Assembly: GCA_000531095.1 (NCBI GenBank)
Contig: HG799462.1
Location: forward strand, 1,039,932 to 1,103,931
From: Gemmata massiliana
GTDB lineage: Bacteria; Planctomycetota; Planctomycetia; Gemmatales; Gemmataceae
Reading direction: 5' to 3'
Length of the DNA: 64,000 nucleotides
The notes under the pieces are model-generated. The model was not told where the DNA came from. It worked only from the letters and a program-made list of their open reading frames with translations, and searched no databases. Each line of letters opens with the position of its first letter. The first letter of the stretch is position 1. A program made the translations under genes and the position numbers. Of the stretch, positions 9,184 to 17,213 are shown piece after piece.

Positions 9184-11052
9184 TTACTTCGTCTTCGATT
9201 TGACAACCTCGGCCAGAACGTCCGCTTTACCCTCGGCTTTCTCCAGGCGCGGGTAGCGGGCGCCGCCCTTGTAATCGAGCGCGTGCGTTTTGAAGAAGTC
9301 GCCGCTCTCGGCGAGTAGTTCGAGCTTCCCACCGGTCCTTGTTGCAGCGACGGCGGTCTTCAGGTTGTCTGTTGCGAACCGGCGCCCGTTGACCGCGATC
9401 AGTTTCATCCCTGGGGCCAGCCCCGCTTTCGCTGCGGGCGAGCTCGGCACGATGTCGCCCACGAGTCCCTCCCCGCTCACAGCGAAGCCGACCGAATCGG
9501 TCAGGTTGACGCCCTTCGCGAGTCCCTCCATCGTGGTGAACAGATCGGTGGGCTTCTCGGTGTAAGAGAGCTTCCAGCCGCCCTCGGTGATGCCTTCGAG
9601 CGGAGGCGTTTCCGCGGGCACTTCGACCCGGCGCGCGAAGTACGCTTTCCAGTCGCGTTCGGCGACCGCGTTGAGCGCGTCGATCACGTTTTCGAGGCTG
9701 TACCCGCGCACCACGGGTGTTCCGGTGCCGCTCCCGAAGAAGGCCGCGCAGAAGTCGTCGATCGACTTCGCGCCCTTCGTGTGCGTGCGGATGAGCACAT
9801 CAACTTCGAGCCACAGCAGCGTGCCCTCGTCGTAGAAGTCCACGGCCCGGCGCGCGGAGCGCCACGACCCGGTCGCGTCGAAGAGCGTGCTCGCCGCAGC
9901 CGCAGTGTCGTCCAGCGGGCGCCACCCGCGTGCCTTCACGTTCGTCATGCGCGCGGCCGTCATCGCGAGGTAGTCGCGTGCGTCTTCCGCGGTGAGTAAC
10001 CCGGAACGCGCCGCGAGCAGCCACCCGAGGTAGTTGGTCAGCCCCTCGTAGACCCATAGCAACCGCGTTTGTTGGGGTTTTTGGTAGTCGGGCATAATCA
10101 TGTCGGCCGGGCGCCGGAACTTGCCGTTCCACGAGTGAACGAACTCGTGCGGGAACAGCGTGGCCGCGGCCTTGCGCTCACCGACTTTGACCAGCGCGAG
10201 TTCGGCCAGCCGGTTGTCGCTCGACTGGTGGTGTTCGATCCCGGCACGCGGAATGTGGTTGCTCAGCCCGAGCAGGAACGTGTAGTCGCGGTACGGTTTC
10301 GCCGGGCCGAATAGAGCTGCGGCCTCTCCGGGCAATTTGTTCCACGCCTTGAGCGTCGCTTCGGGCACTTCGAGACCGTCCGGGCTATCGCACGCGAGCA
10401 CCACGCGGTGAAGTTGCCCCTCCTGGCCCGCACCGATGGGAACGATGCGCACATTTTCGCCCGCCAAAAGTGGCGAATCGATGAGCGTTTCCAGCGTGGC
10501 CTCTTTGAACGCGACCCGCCCGTCTTTCTCCTCGCGCGGAACCAGCGCGGTGCCGTACTTCCACTTCTCCGGCAACTTCACCGCGGCGTCGAACGTCAGG
10601 TCCAGCGGCTTCGCCAGTTTGGGGTACACGAGCACGTCGTTCCAGTTCATCGTCATGACCTTCGGCGACGCGACCGTCATAAACATCGCCCCGCCCTCGG
10701 CGCCGGCCGCGAGTAGCAGGTCGAAGGTCACCTCGATGGACGCGGCGCCGTCCGGCACCACGCAGTTGATCGTGAACGGGTCCGCGTCGTCGCGCTTCCA
10801 TTCGATCGCCTTCCCGCCGGCGCGCACGCGGAACTCGGTCACGTTCGCGATCTGGCCGACCGGCCGGTGCCGGCCCGGAATCCACTTCGGGTAGTGCAGC
10901 GCGATCGGTCCCGGTGCGGTCGGGATCACCTCGCGGACGTGGATAACCTTGCGCGACACCTCGGCCGCATCGACGGACAATTCGATGTTCTGCGCGAAGG
11001 TCAGCGGCGGGAACGCAGCGAGGGCGAACACAACGAGCGCGAAACGCAGCAT
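9184..11052 (-). CDS. M61 family (glycyl aminopeptidase-like) metallopeptidase with PDZ domain
   Basis: This 622-residue exported peptidase has a signal peptide (MLRFALVVFALAAFPPLTFA), an N-terminal beta domain (about 25-180) and a gluzincin catalytic domain. The zinc motif HEFVH is at residues 302-306, with the downstream glutamate in YEGLTNYLG (about 336) as likely third ligand. The GIEHHQSSD motif before it is typical of M61. A PDZ domain follows (about 500-590; GLVGDIVPSSPAAKAGLAPGM). Family members remove N-terminal Gly or Ala. The ATG at 11052 gives the signal peptide directly; a 35-residue upstream extension reads as non-coding. Location is periplasm or outside the cell. Confidence 0.93.
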   Translation of the reverse strand: MLRFALVVFALAAFPPLTFAQNIELSVDAAEVSRKVIHVREVIPTAPGPIALHYPKWIPGRHRPVGQIANVTEFRVRAGGKAIEWKRDDADPFTINCVVPDGAASIEVTFDLLLAAGAEGGAMFMTVASPKVMTMNWNDVLVYPKLAKPLDLTFDAAVKLPEKWKYGTALVPREEKDGRVAFKEATLETLIDSPLLAGENVRIVPIGAGQEGQLHRVVLACDSPDGLEVPEATLKAWNKLPGEAAALFGPAKPYRDYTFLLGLSNHIPRAGIEHHQSSDNRLAELALVKVGERKAAATLFPHEFVHSWNGKFRRPADMIMPDYQKPQQTRLLWVYEGLTNYLGWLLAARSGLLTAEDARDYLAMTAARMTNVKARGWRPLDDTAAAASTLFDATGSWRSARRAVDFYDEGTLLWLEVDVLIRTHTKGAKSIDDFCAAFFGSGTGTPVVRGYSLENVIDALNAVAERDWKAYFARRVEVPAETPPLEGITEGGWKLSYTEKPTDLFTTMEGLAKGVNLTDSVGFAVSGEGLVGDIVPSSPAAKAGLAPGMKLIAVNGRRFATDNLKTAVAATRTGGKLELLAESGDFFKTHALDYKGGARYPRLEKAEGKADVLAEVVKSKTK

Positions 11053-11606
11053 AGCGAGCCTCTCCGGTTGCAAACGGGAGCCGCCATGATACCCGGCGCC
11101 CGCGCGAAAGTGTACTCGCCGCGTCTGTCGGCGGTTCACGAGCCCCGAAGCTAGCAAACGCTAACGTTTTGGGATTGTGGGGCCGCCTTCTGGCTTGAAG
11201 AACGTGCCAACTCCGTACTGCTCTGAGAGTTCCGCATAGTTCCTTCACGCGAACACGATGCGACCAGATAACAATTGCTACAAACCATCCGGAATCCGCG
11301 ATTTCGTGCTAACATCGAACTGAAAATTCCCTCAAAATGAGCCGCTTTTAGGTGGCCAAGCTGAGTGAACGGCTGATGTCAGCCGTTCGGAGAGTAGTCC
11401 ACGAATGGGCTACTCTCCGAACATTGCGGATGCGATTTGCTGAATTATGTAGAATTGAACTAATGTTCACAAGTGATTAGCCCGAAATTTTCGGGCCGAA
11501 CTTCATCCAACGGAAACCGGATCACCTTGGGGCGGATGACCCCGTCACGGTACAATCGCGGTGAGGGCGAACACCGATGTGGCGCCGGGTTTCGTAAAGG
11601 GGACTC
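11053..11606. other. Intergenic region with two adjacent hairpins
   Basis: This 554-base divergent spacer separates the M61 peptidase and the helicase. Bases 11160-11500 are less GC-rich than the flanks. It holds a perfect palindrome at 11368-11387 (aacggctga, 2-base loop) and directly after it a 12-bp stem hairpin at 11386-11421 (ttcggagagtag). It probably carries both promoters. I see no credible gene. Confidence 0.6.
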
Positions 11607-14030
11607 ATGCTCCGCGAAGTGCAGATCGACATCCGCCGGCAGCGTGCGAAAGCGGTCAAGTTTCAGATCGAGAACCTGGGCAAGAACCGCGTGTTCTCCG
11701 ACTACCGAATCACAAACCCGGAGTCCGGCGGGCAGTACACGGTGTCCGTGAAAGGGTTCGAGGTCGGGGACAATTCCTGTACGTGTCCGGACTTCAAAGC
11801 GAACACGCTCGGCACCTGTAAACACATCGAGGCGGTGCTCGATCACCTCAAGGACGAACTCCCGCCGCACCTGCAAAAGAAGAAGGCCGCGGTCACTCGG
11901 CCGGAAATCTTCCTCCACTACGGCGAGCAACTTCAACTGGGCGCGCACATCCCGCCGCGCCACTCTGACAAGCTCGCGAAACTCGCGCACACGTACTTCG
12001 ACGAAAAGGGCTTGTGGTCGGGGCGCGGGAGGTACACCGATCTGATTCGTGATGTGGAGGCGGTGCCCGAAGAGGTCACCGTGATGTCCGACGCGCTGGA
12101 GTTCGTGGATCGCGAGATCGAGCGCGCGGAACTACTCGCCCGCGAACAGGTGTGGGTGAAGCAGCTCGAAGCCGGAACCCTCGACCTGAATCTGCTCTCG
12201 GCCCCGCTTTACGACTACCAGATGCGCGGGGCGCTTTTCCTCGCGTGCCGCGGGCGCAGCATCCTCGGCGACGACATGGGATTGGGCAAGACCGCTCAGA
12301 CGCTCGCCGCGGTCGAACTGCTCGCACGCGAGCGCGGTATCCAGCGGGCGCTCGTGGTGGCGCCCGCGTCGGTGAAGTACCAGTGGGAATCGGAGATCCG
12401 GAAGTTCACCTCGCGGCCGGTCCAGGTCATCGACGGCAGCCCGGAAGCGCGCCTCGATCAGTACGCGGAGCCGACGTTCTTCCGCCTCGTGAACTACGAG
12501 CAAGTCGTGCGCGACCGCGAGGCGATCAACGCCTGGAAGCCCGACGTGATCGTTCTCGACGAGGCCCAGCGCATCAAGAATTGGGAGGCGAAGACCAGCA
12601 AAGAGGTGAAGAAGCTCAAGAGCCGGTACGCGATCGTGCTGACGGGTACGCCGCTCGAAAACAAGCTCGAAGAACTGTACAGCATCGTGCAGTTCGTGGA
12701 CGAGCGGCGGTTCGGCCCCGCCTTCGAGTTCCTCTACGAACACCGCGTGCTCGACGAGGCCGGCAATCTGAAGGGGTACCGCAACCTCGACAAGATCCGC
12801 GAGAAACTCGCGCCGATCTTCCTGCGGCGCACACGCGGCGAGGTGCTCACGCAACTGCCGGCCCGTACCGACAACACAGTATTCGTGGAACTGGCAGCCG
12901 AACAGCGCACGCACTACGAGGAACAGCGCACCACGCTCGCGCGATTGCTGCAAAAGAACTACCTCACTGACCTCGATCGAAAGCGCATCCTTGCGTGTCT
13001 GGTCAACTTGCGCACTATCTGCGACAGCCTGTTCCTCTTCGACCGGCAGACGCGGATCTCACCAAAACTCGACGAGTTCGCAGAACTGGTGCCGGAACTG
13101 CTCAGTGATCCGACGTCCGCCGCGTCTGGTATTACTCCCCCTTCCTTTTTAGGGAAGGGGGTTGGGGGATTAGGTTGTGCCGATAACCCCTCCCCAACCC
13201 CTCCCCTAAACGGAGAGGGGCTTAAGACGGGGAGCAACGGTGCAATGGCTTCTGTTCCTATTTCTGCTACCGATCACAAGCTGGTCGTTTTCTCGCAGTG
13301 GGAAACGATGGCGATGGAAGCGGCGAAGGTATTGGACAAACTCGGCGTCGGGTACGTGCTGTTACACGGCGGGCTGCCGGGCAAGGAACGCAAGGCCGTA
13401 TTGGAACGGTTCCAAACAGACCCCGCGTGCAAGATCTTCCTTAGCACCGATGCGGGCGGCACGGGTCTGAATCTTCAAACCGCCGACACGGTGGTGAATC
13501 TCGAACTGCCGTGGAACCCGGCCGTGCTCGAACAGCGCATCGCCCGCGTTCACCGGATGGGTCAGAACCGCCCGGTGCGGGTGATCAATTTTGTCACACG
13601 CGGCACAATCGAAGAGAAGGTGCTGCGCACCGTTGAGGCCAAGCAGGGCTTGTTTACGGGACTGTTCGCGGGCGATGCGGACGAGCTCCCGTTCGAGGCG
13701 ATCAACACCGGCGGGTTTCTCGACACGATGCGCGAGCTGGTCGGCGACGAGTCCGGGGACAAGCCGCTGAGCGCTGGGGCCAAGAAACGCGAGCCGGGCA
13801 CCCGGAAACCGGGAGAGGGCGCGGCACTTGCGCCCCGCGAACCGTCTGATCGGTCGGGGCTTGCGGCTCCGGATTCGATGTGGAACGGGATCGCGCAGAT
13901 TATCGAAGGGGCGTGCGCGGTCGTCGCGAACCCGGACGCAGCGAAACAAATGCCGTCCGACGTCCGCGAACGTCTCGAAACGGCAATTCGGGCGCTCGCA
14001 AGCAATCTTCGGTCGGAATCCGCGAATTAG
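11607..14030 (+). CDS. SWIM zinc finger/SNF2-family DEAD-like helicase, with an inserted repeat-derived peptide
   Basis: This 807-residue ATPase has an N-terminal SWIM zinc finger (C58, C60, C71, H73 in CTCPDFKANTLGTCKH) and a SNF2 helicase core: Walker A GDDMGLGKT (221-229), DEAQ box (318-321), TGTPLENK motif III, and the C-terminal lobe with VFSQW, STDAGGTGLNLQ and RIARVHRMGQ. Such proteins translocate on duplex DNA and remodel protein-DNA complexes. Between the lobes, about residues 509-547 read ITPPSFLGKGVGGLG... and are encoded by a palindromic repeat found elsewhere in this window. It lies directly before motif IV (HKLVVFSQW) and keeps the frame. The C-terminal tail (from about 720) is Pro/Ala/Arg-rich. 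Confidence 0.93.
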   Translation: MLREVQIDIRRQRAKAVKFQIENLGKNRVFSDYRITNPESGGQYTVSVKGFEVGDNSCTCPDFKANTLGTCKHIEAVLDHLKDELPPHLQKKKAAVTRPEIFLHYGEQLQLGAHIPPRHSDKLAKLAHTYFDEKGLWSGRGRYTDLIRDVEAVPEEVTVMSDALEFVDREIERAELLAREQVWVKQLEAGTLDLNLLSAPLYDYQMRGALFLACRGRSILGDDMGLGKTAQTLAAVELLARERGIQRALVVAPASVKYQWESEIRKFTSRPVQVIDGSPEARLDQYAEPTFFRLVNYEQVVRDREAINAWKPDVIVLDEAQRIKNWEAKTSKEVKKLKSRYAIVLTGTPLENKLEELYSIVQFVDERRFGPAFEFLYEHRVLDEAGNLKGYRNLDKIREKLAPIFLRRTRGEVLTQLPARTDNTVFVELAAEQRTHYEEQRTTLARLLQKNYLTDLDRKRILACLVNLRTICDSLFLFDRQTRISPKLDEFAELVPELLSDPTSAASGITPPSFLGKGVGGLGCADNPSPTPPLNGEGLKTGSNGAMASVPISATDHKLVVFSQWETMAMEAAKVLDKLGVGYVLLHGGLPGKERKAVLERFQTDPACKIFLSTDAGGTGLNLQTADTVVNLELPWNPAVLEQRIARVHRMGQNRPVRVINFVTRGTIEEKVLRTVEAKQGLFTGLFAGDADELPFEAINTGGFLDTMRELVGDESGDKPLSAGAKKREPGTRKPGEGAALAPREPSDRSGLAAPDSMWNGIAQIIEGACAVVANPDAAKQMPSDVRERLETAIRALASNLRSESAN
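13133..13226. repeat. Palindromic GC-rich repeat inside the helicase gene
   Basis: There are two palindromic halves: 13135-13174 (cccccttcctttttaggg plus a G-rich tail) and 13185-13226 (cccctcccctaaacggagag, flanked by a further CCCC run). Both halves recur at 16301, 19731, 32621 and 35564. Here the element is translated in frame. Confidence 0.85.
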
Positions 14031-14156
14031 GGACGGCGAGCGATTCGGTTGGTACGAACCGTGCAAATTCACCCGGGCGTTACAGCGGCCCGGTGCGGAT
14101 CGCCGGGTCCAGATTCGTTTCCCACTTTGGTGGGGAGCCCACCCGGAGGATCTGCC

Positions 14157-14543
14157 ATGAAGACGAAGGCATTTGCACTAGCGGCGATGGTGGTCGCGGG
14201 CGTGCTGAGCACCGCGGGTTCTGCTGATGCCCAGTACCGGTACCGCGGCTCTCGCTCGTACACGTACACCAACCCGACCTACTACGCGCCGACTTACACG
14301 GCTCCGGTCTACACCGCACCGACTTACAACGGCGTCGTTGGAGTTGGCGCTTACACACCACTCGGCGGCACGAGCATGGTGGTGCCGAGCGGTTACTCGT
14401 CGTCCTATTACAGCCCGACGTACACCCCGACCTACACCTACCCGACGTACAGCTACAGTTATCCGACCTACGGGAGCTTCTACAGTGGGGGCGTTTACAC
14501 CTCGCCGGGCGGAGCGTGGTACGGTCGGGGCTGGCGTCGATAG
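14157..14543 (+). CDS. Tyr/Pro-rich exported protein
   Basis: This 128-residue protein starts MKTKAFALAAMVVAGVLSTAGSADA, a clean Sec signal peptide, with GGAGG at 14146-14150 placed 6 bases before the ATG. The mature part is dominated by repeats of the form (T/N)PTYx(A/T)PxYT: YTNPTYYAPTYTAPVYTAPTY, then YSPTYTPTYTYPTYSYSYPTY. It lacks cysteines and catalytic motifs. Small Tyr-rich exported proteins of this kind are frequent in Gemmata; a structural or surface role is plausible but not proven. A similar gene follows at 14667. Confidence 0.82.
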   Translation: MKTKAFALAAMVVAGVLSTAGSADAQYRYRGSRSYTYTNPTYYAPTYTAPVYTAPTYNGVVGVGAYTPLGGTSMVVPSGYSSSYYSPTYTPTYTYPTYSYSYPTYGSFYSGGVYTSPGGAWYGRGWRR

Positions 14544-14554
14544 TACGTTAATAG

Positions 14555-14576
14555 GCCGTAAAGCAGACTTTACGGC
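14555..14576 (+). terminator. Hairpin after the Tyr-rich exported protein
   Basis: A 9-bp perfect stem (gccgtaaag/ctttacggc) with a 4-base loop is followed by a T-rich stretch (ttgttac), directly after the stop of the upstream gene. This is a likely intrinsic terminator. Confidence 0.65.
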
Positions 14577-14666
14577 TTGTTACATTTCGCAGTGAAAGAG
14601 AAATCTCATTAGTCGGTACTATTTAACGTCACACGGCAACGTGGACTTCAACATAGGAGACACATC

Positions 14667-15023
14667 ATGAAACGCTTCGCTGTCGCGGCCGTTCTTGCTG
14701 CCGCCCTCGGTTTCGGGACCGCAACCACCGCCAACGCTCAGTACGTTCAGCGGTACACGACCATCACCCCGAACGGTGGTGTGGTCATCAACAACGGGTA
14801 CTCCAACTGGGGTGCGTACCAAACCAACAATACGTACATCTCACCGTTCGGCACCGTGAAACAGCGCTCGTACTACGGCGACGTGTTCGGTAACAGCTAC
14901 GGCGCCTCCACCGGCTACAACTTCTACAGCGGCTACGGCTACAACCGCGGGTTCTACCAACCCAGCCCGTTCGTGTACCCCTCTTACGGTTACCGCTACG
15001 GTTACTACGGTCGCCGCTGGTAA
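14667..15023 (+). CDS. Tyr/Gly-rich exported protein
   Basis: This 118-residue protein has the signal peptide MKRFAVAAVLAAALGFGTATTANA and an AGGAGA ribosome-binding site at 14656-14661. The mature part is Tyr/Gly/Asn-rich (YGASTGYNFYSGYGYNRGF, YPSYGYRYGYYGRRW). It resembles the preceding exported protein in size, leader and composition but not in its exact repeat, so the two may be functionally related rather than recent duplicates. No enzymatic motif is seen. Confidence 0.82.
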   Translation: MKRFAVAAVLAAALGFGTATTANAQYVQRYTTITPNGGVVINNGYSNWGAYQTNNTYISPFGTVKQRSYYGDVFGNSYGASTGYNFYSGYGYNRGFYQPSPFVYPSYGYRYGYYGRRW

Positions 15024-15047
15024 GCGGAGCGACGAAACTCAACATTC

Positions 15048-15077
15048 AACGGGCCGCGGACGAATCCGCGGCCCGTT
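15048..15077 (+). terminator. Intrinsic terminator
   Basis: A 13-bp perfect GC-rich stem (aacgggccgcgga and its complement) with a 4-base loop lies 24 bases after the stop of the Tyr/Gly-rich gene, followed by ggcgttt. Confidence 0.7.
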
Positions 15078-15172
15078 GGCGTTTCCGGCTCCCCATCTGT
15101 AAGCGTTGGGAGATCAAGTTCGACGTGGATCGAACCCTTACCGTGTTCGTTCCGTCGCGATAATGCTCGTAA

Positions 15173-15952
15173 TTATCTCACCTCGATCAGCCGGCACTCG
15201 GACAACATTTGTTCGTCGCCGTCCCCCACGAGCAGCAGCTTGCCCCCCACGCACCGCGTGGGGCCGTTGTCTGGGCACACATGGTCGGTGTCGGTGCCGA
15301 GCGCGAACTCTCCCTCCGTGCGGTACGAGACCGGGTACACGAGCGGCAGGTGAACGGGCATCGTCGTGCCGTCGCGTAGCGTGAGTGTCGCAGAGCGGTA
15401 GAGTTGGTCGAGCAGCGCCGCGGCCGGTGTAAGTTGCACTTTCCGGAGCGCCTCCCACGGCACCCACAGATACTCGCCCCCGCGGAACACTTCCAACACG
15501 GACGCGAACCGGTCGTCGGCGTCACGCAGCCCGTCGAACTCGACTCCGTTAATGAACCCGCAAACGTGTGGACTCGCGGCGTCGGCCGCGTCGATGGCCC
15601 GCATCGCGTTGTCCGGTTCCGCGTGCCGGAGGAACCTCACGGCTTTCCAGCGGCGGGTCGCGTGGTTCGGTGGCGGTTCGGGGAGAATGTTCGGTTCGCG
15701 CCCGCCCCCAGTGCGGAGCCGTTCGCTACGGAACAGTCGGTGGAACTCCCGTTCCACTTCCGGCCACTCGGGTTCGTCGATTTGGATTCGCGTGAGGTGT
15801 TCGAGGGCGTCGTCGAACCGCCCGGCGAACGCGAGCAGGTCGACGAGCAACCGCCGGGCGGCGGGATCGGTCGGCGCGGCGGCGACTGCGGTTTCTTGGT
15901 GTGTAACCGCGTCCGCCAGCCGCCCTTCGGCGAGCATATCGTGAACTGTCAT
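15173..15952 (-). CDS. ImpE/SciE (TagJ)-like protein
   Basis: This 259-residue protein opens with a TPR-like N-terminal half (residues 1-85: MLAEGRLADAVTHQETAVAAAPTDPAARRLLVDLLAFAGRFDDALEHL compresses the typical repeat). It continues with the ImpE/SciE signature: FRGGEYLWVPWEALRKVQL, LLDQLYRSATLTLRDG and HLPLVYPVSYR. In proteobacteria, ImpE/TagJ is an accessory of type VI secretion that binds the TssB sheath. No other type VI gene is seen here, so in this organism the role may differ. The neighbouring gene (15970-16845) lies 17 bases upstream on the same strand, implying one operon. Confidence 0.85.
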   Translation of the reverse strand: MTVHDMLAEGRLADAVTHQETAVAAAPTDPAARRLLVDLLAFAGRFDDALEHLTRIQIDEPEWPEVEREFHRLFRSERLRTGGGREPNILPEPPPNHATRRWKAVRFLRHAEPDNAMRAIDAADAASPHVCGFINGVEFDGLRDADDRFASVLEVFRGGEYLWVPWEALRKVQLTPAAALLDQLYRSATLTLRDGTTMPVHLPLVYPVSYRTEGEFALGTDTDHVCPDNGPTRCVGGKLLLVGDGDEQMLSECRLIEVR

Positions 15953-15969
15953 TCAAACATTTTATGCGA

Positions 15970-16845
15970 TTACGCGGCTCGCGCAACCGCCGTCGCGTTC
16001 GCGGGTACTGTGACCGGCACCGGGTGACCGCTCAGGCGCGACAAAACGTCCGTTACCTGGAACGGATTGAGCGTCTGAATGACTTCTGATTCGACTGACA
16101 TTTCGGGGAATCGAGGTTCCACATCCAACGCGGGTCGCACGGTCGCCGGCCCGACCAACACGACGCGCTCGCCCGCGACACGCGGAACAGCGGCGAGTGC
16201 CTGTGTCGGCCAGAGCCAGTGTTCGCCCCCGGCCAGTCCGACCGGTAACGTGCCATCGGCTAACAGGGCCGCGGGCTTGAACATCTGGAAGCCTAGCTTT
16301 TCTCCCCTTCCCTTTAGGGAGGGGGTTGGGGGGTAGGTCAGCCCCGTTTCCGCGAGCAGGCGGTGCAGTTGCGCGATTACGGCCGCTCCGCGAGCGTGCA
16401 GACGCACGCCCGCGCGCTCGTTTGGTGCAACGACGAGGAACACTTCGTCGTCCGGCACCGCGAGCAAGTCCGCGAGGTCGTTCGCGGCAGCGTTGTGGGG
16501 TTCCATCGCGAGCGCGGCGGCTTTAAGGCCGTCGAGTGCCCGCGCGAGCCGCCGGACTTCTACGTGAGCCAACAGCGTCGGCAGTTCGGTCGTGATGAGC
16601 GTCGTGAGTTCAGCGAAGCGGTCCGGTGCGGCGGTTCGCACGGCTTCGAGTTCGGCCTGGCGCTTCGCGTCGAAGAAGAACACAGCCGGCTCGTTCCATC
16701 GGGCCGGCCGGAGTTGCTTCGCGGCGCGTATCAGTGCCTCACGCAGAACGAGAAGGCGCGGGCGCGCGGCAAACGCCGGATCACCCGTGTCAGGCAACGC
16801 GACGGGGGGCACCCCCGCACGGTAGTCGGAGAGATTAGCGGACAT
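15970..16845 (-). CDS. Unknown protein with in-frame repeat-derived insertion
   Basis: This 291-residue protein starts at the ATG at 16845 (MSANLSDYRAGVPPV), with AAGGAGGA 8 bases before it. I do not recognise the family. It is acidic and Ala-rich with helical stretches in its first half (RLLVLREALIRAAKQLRP, LARALDGLKAAALAMEP) and a beta-rich C-terminal half (GERVVLVGPATVRPALDV). Within it, TYPPTPSLKGRGEK (about residues 191-204) is encoded by the dispersed palindromic repeat at 16301-16337. It is upstream of and close to the ImpE-like gene, so it may serve the same process. Confidence 0.7.
   Translation of the reverse strand: MSANLSDYRAGVPPVALPDTGDPAFAARPRLLVLREALIRAAKQLRPARWNEPAVFFFDAKRQAELEAVRTAAPDRFAELTTLITTELPTLLAHVEVRRLARALDGLKAAALAMEPHNAAANDLADLLAVPDDEVFLVVAPNERAGVRLHARGAAVIAQLHRLLAETGLTYPPTPSLKGRGEKLGFQMFKPAALLADGTLPVGLAGGEHWLWPTQALAAVPRVAGERVVLVGPATVRPALDVEPRFPEMSVESEVIQTLNPFQVTDVLSRLSGHPVPVTVPANATAVARAA
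16301..16337. repeat. Palindromic repeat, half-element in coding sequence
   Basis: ctccccttccctttaggg followed by a G-rich tail. It corresponds to the first half of the repeat at 13133-13226 and is translated in frame in the unknown gene. Confidence 0.8.
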
Positions 16846-16901
16846 ACGGCGCGTCCTCCTTGACGGGCGCGCCGCATTAAACGCGAGAGTCGGAAATGAT
16901 T

Positions 16902-17213
16902 TCAAGTGGAACCCGGGAAACGTCTAGCGCCCATCAAACGGAAGCGCCCGATGTGAACTTCCCATTTTGCGCGGTCCACCGCAAACACCACCCCGATTGG
17001 TCCGATAATAGCAACTCGCAACTCGCCCATGACCTTCAACGCACCTCGTGACTCGCCGAATTCGTCCGCGATCCAGGTGAGGCCGTCCAGAATCTTGCGG
17101 GCCGCGGCGAGTGCCTCGGTCCGCTGCCCGCGAGCGGCAGCACGAGCGACCACGTCACGCAATTGGTCCTTGACAGCTTCGGAGAGGAGCACGCGAAACT
17201 GAGGGGCGGACAT
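16902..17213 (-). CDS. Small protein, possibly RelE/ParE-like
   Basis: This 103-residue protein has helical N-terminal part (LLSEAVKDQLRDVVARAAARGQR, ARKILDGLTWIADEF) and a C-terminal beta hairpin segment (GELRVAIIGPIGVVFAVDRAKWEVHIGRF). That order resembles RelE/ParE toxins (helices, then LR...G..VVFxVD...V.I). I could not confirm catalytic residues, so this is a fold-level guess. The start codon overlaps the stop of the upstream gene (TGATG), so the two are co-translated. Confidence 0.6.
   Translation of the reverse strand: MSAPQFRVLLSEAVKDQLRDVVARAAARGQRTEALAAARKILDGLTWIADEFGESRGALKVMGELRVAIIGPIGVVFAVDRAKWEVHIGRFRLMGARRFPGST

Noticed and set aside
15173..15952. A full type VI secretion system
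   Set aside because: Only an ImpE-like accessory protein is present; no sheath, baseplate or ATPase gene is in the window.
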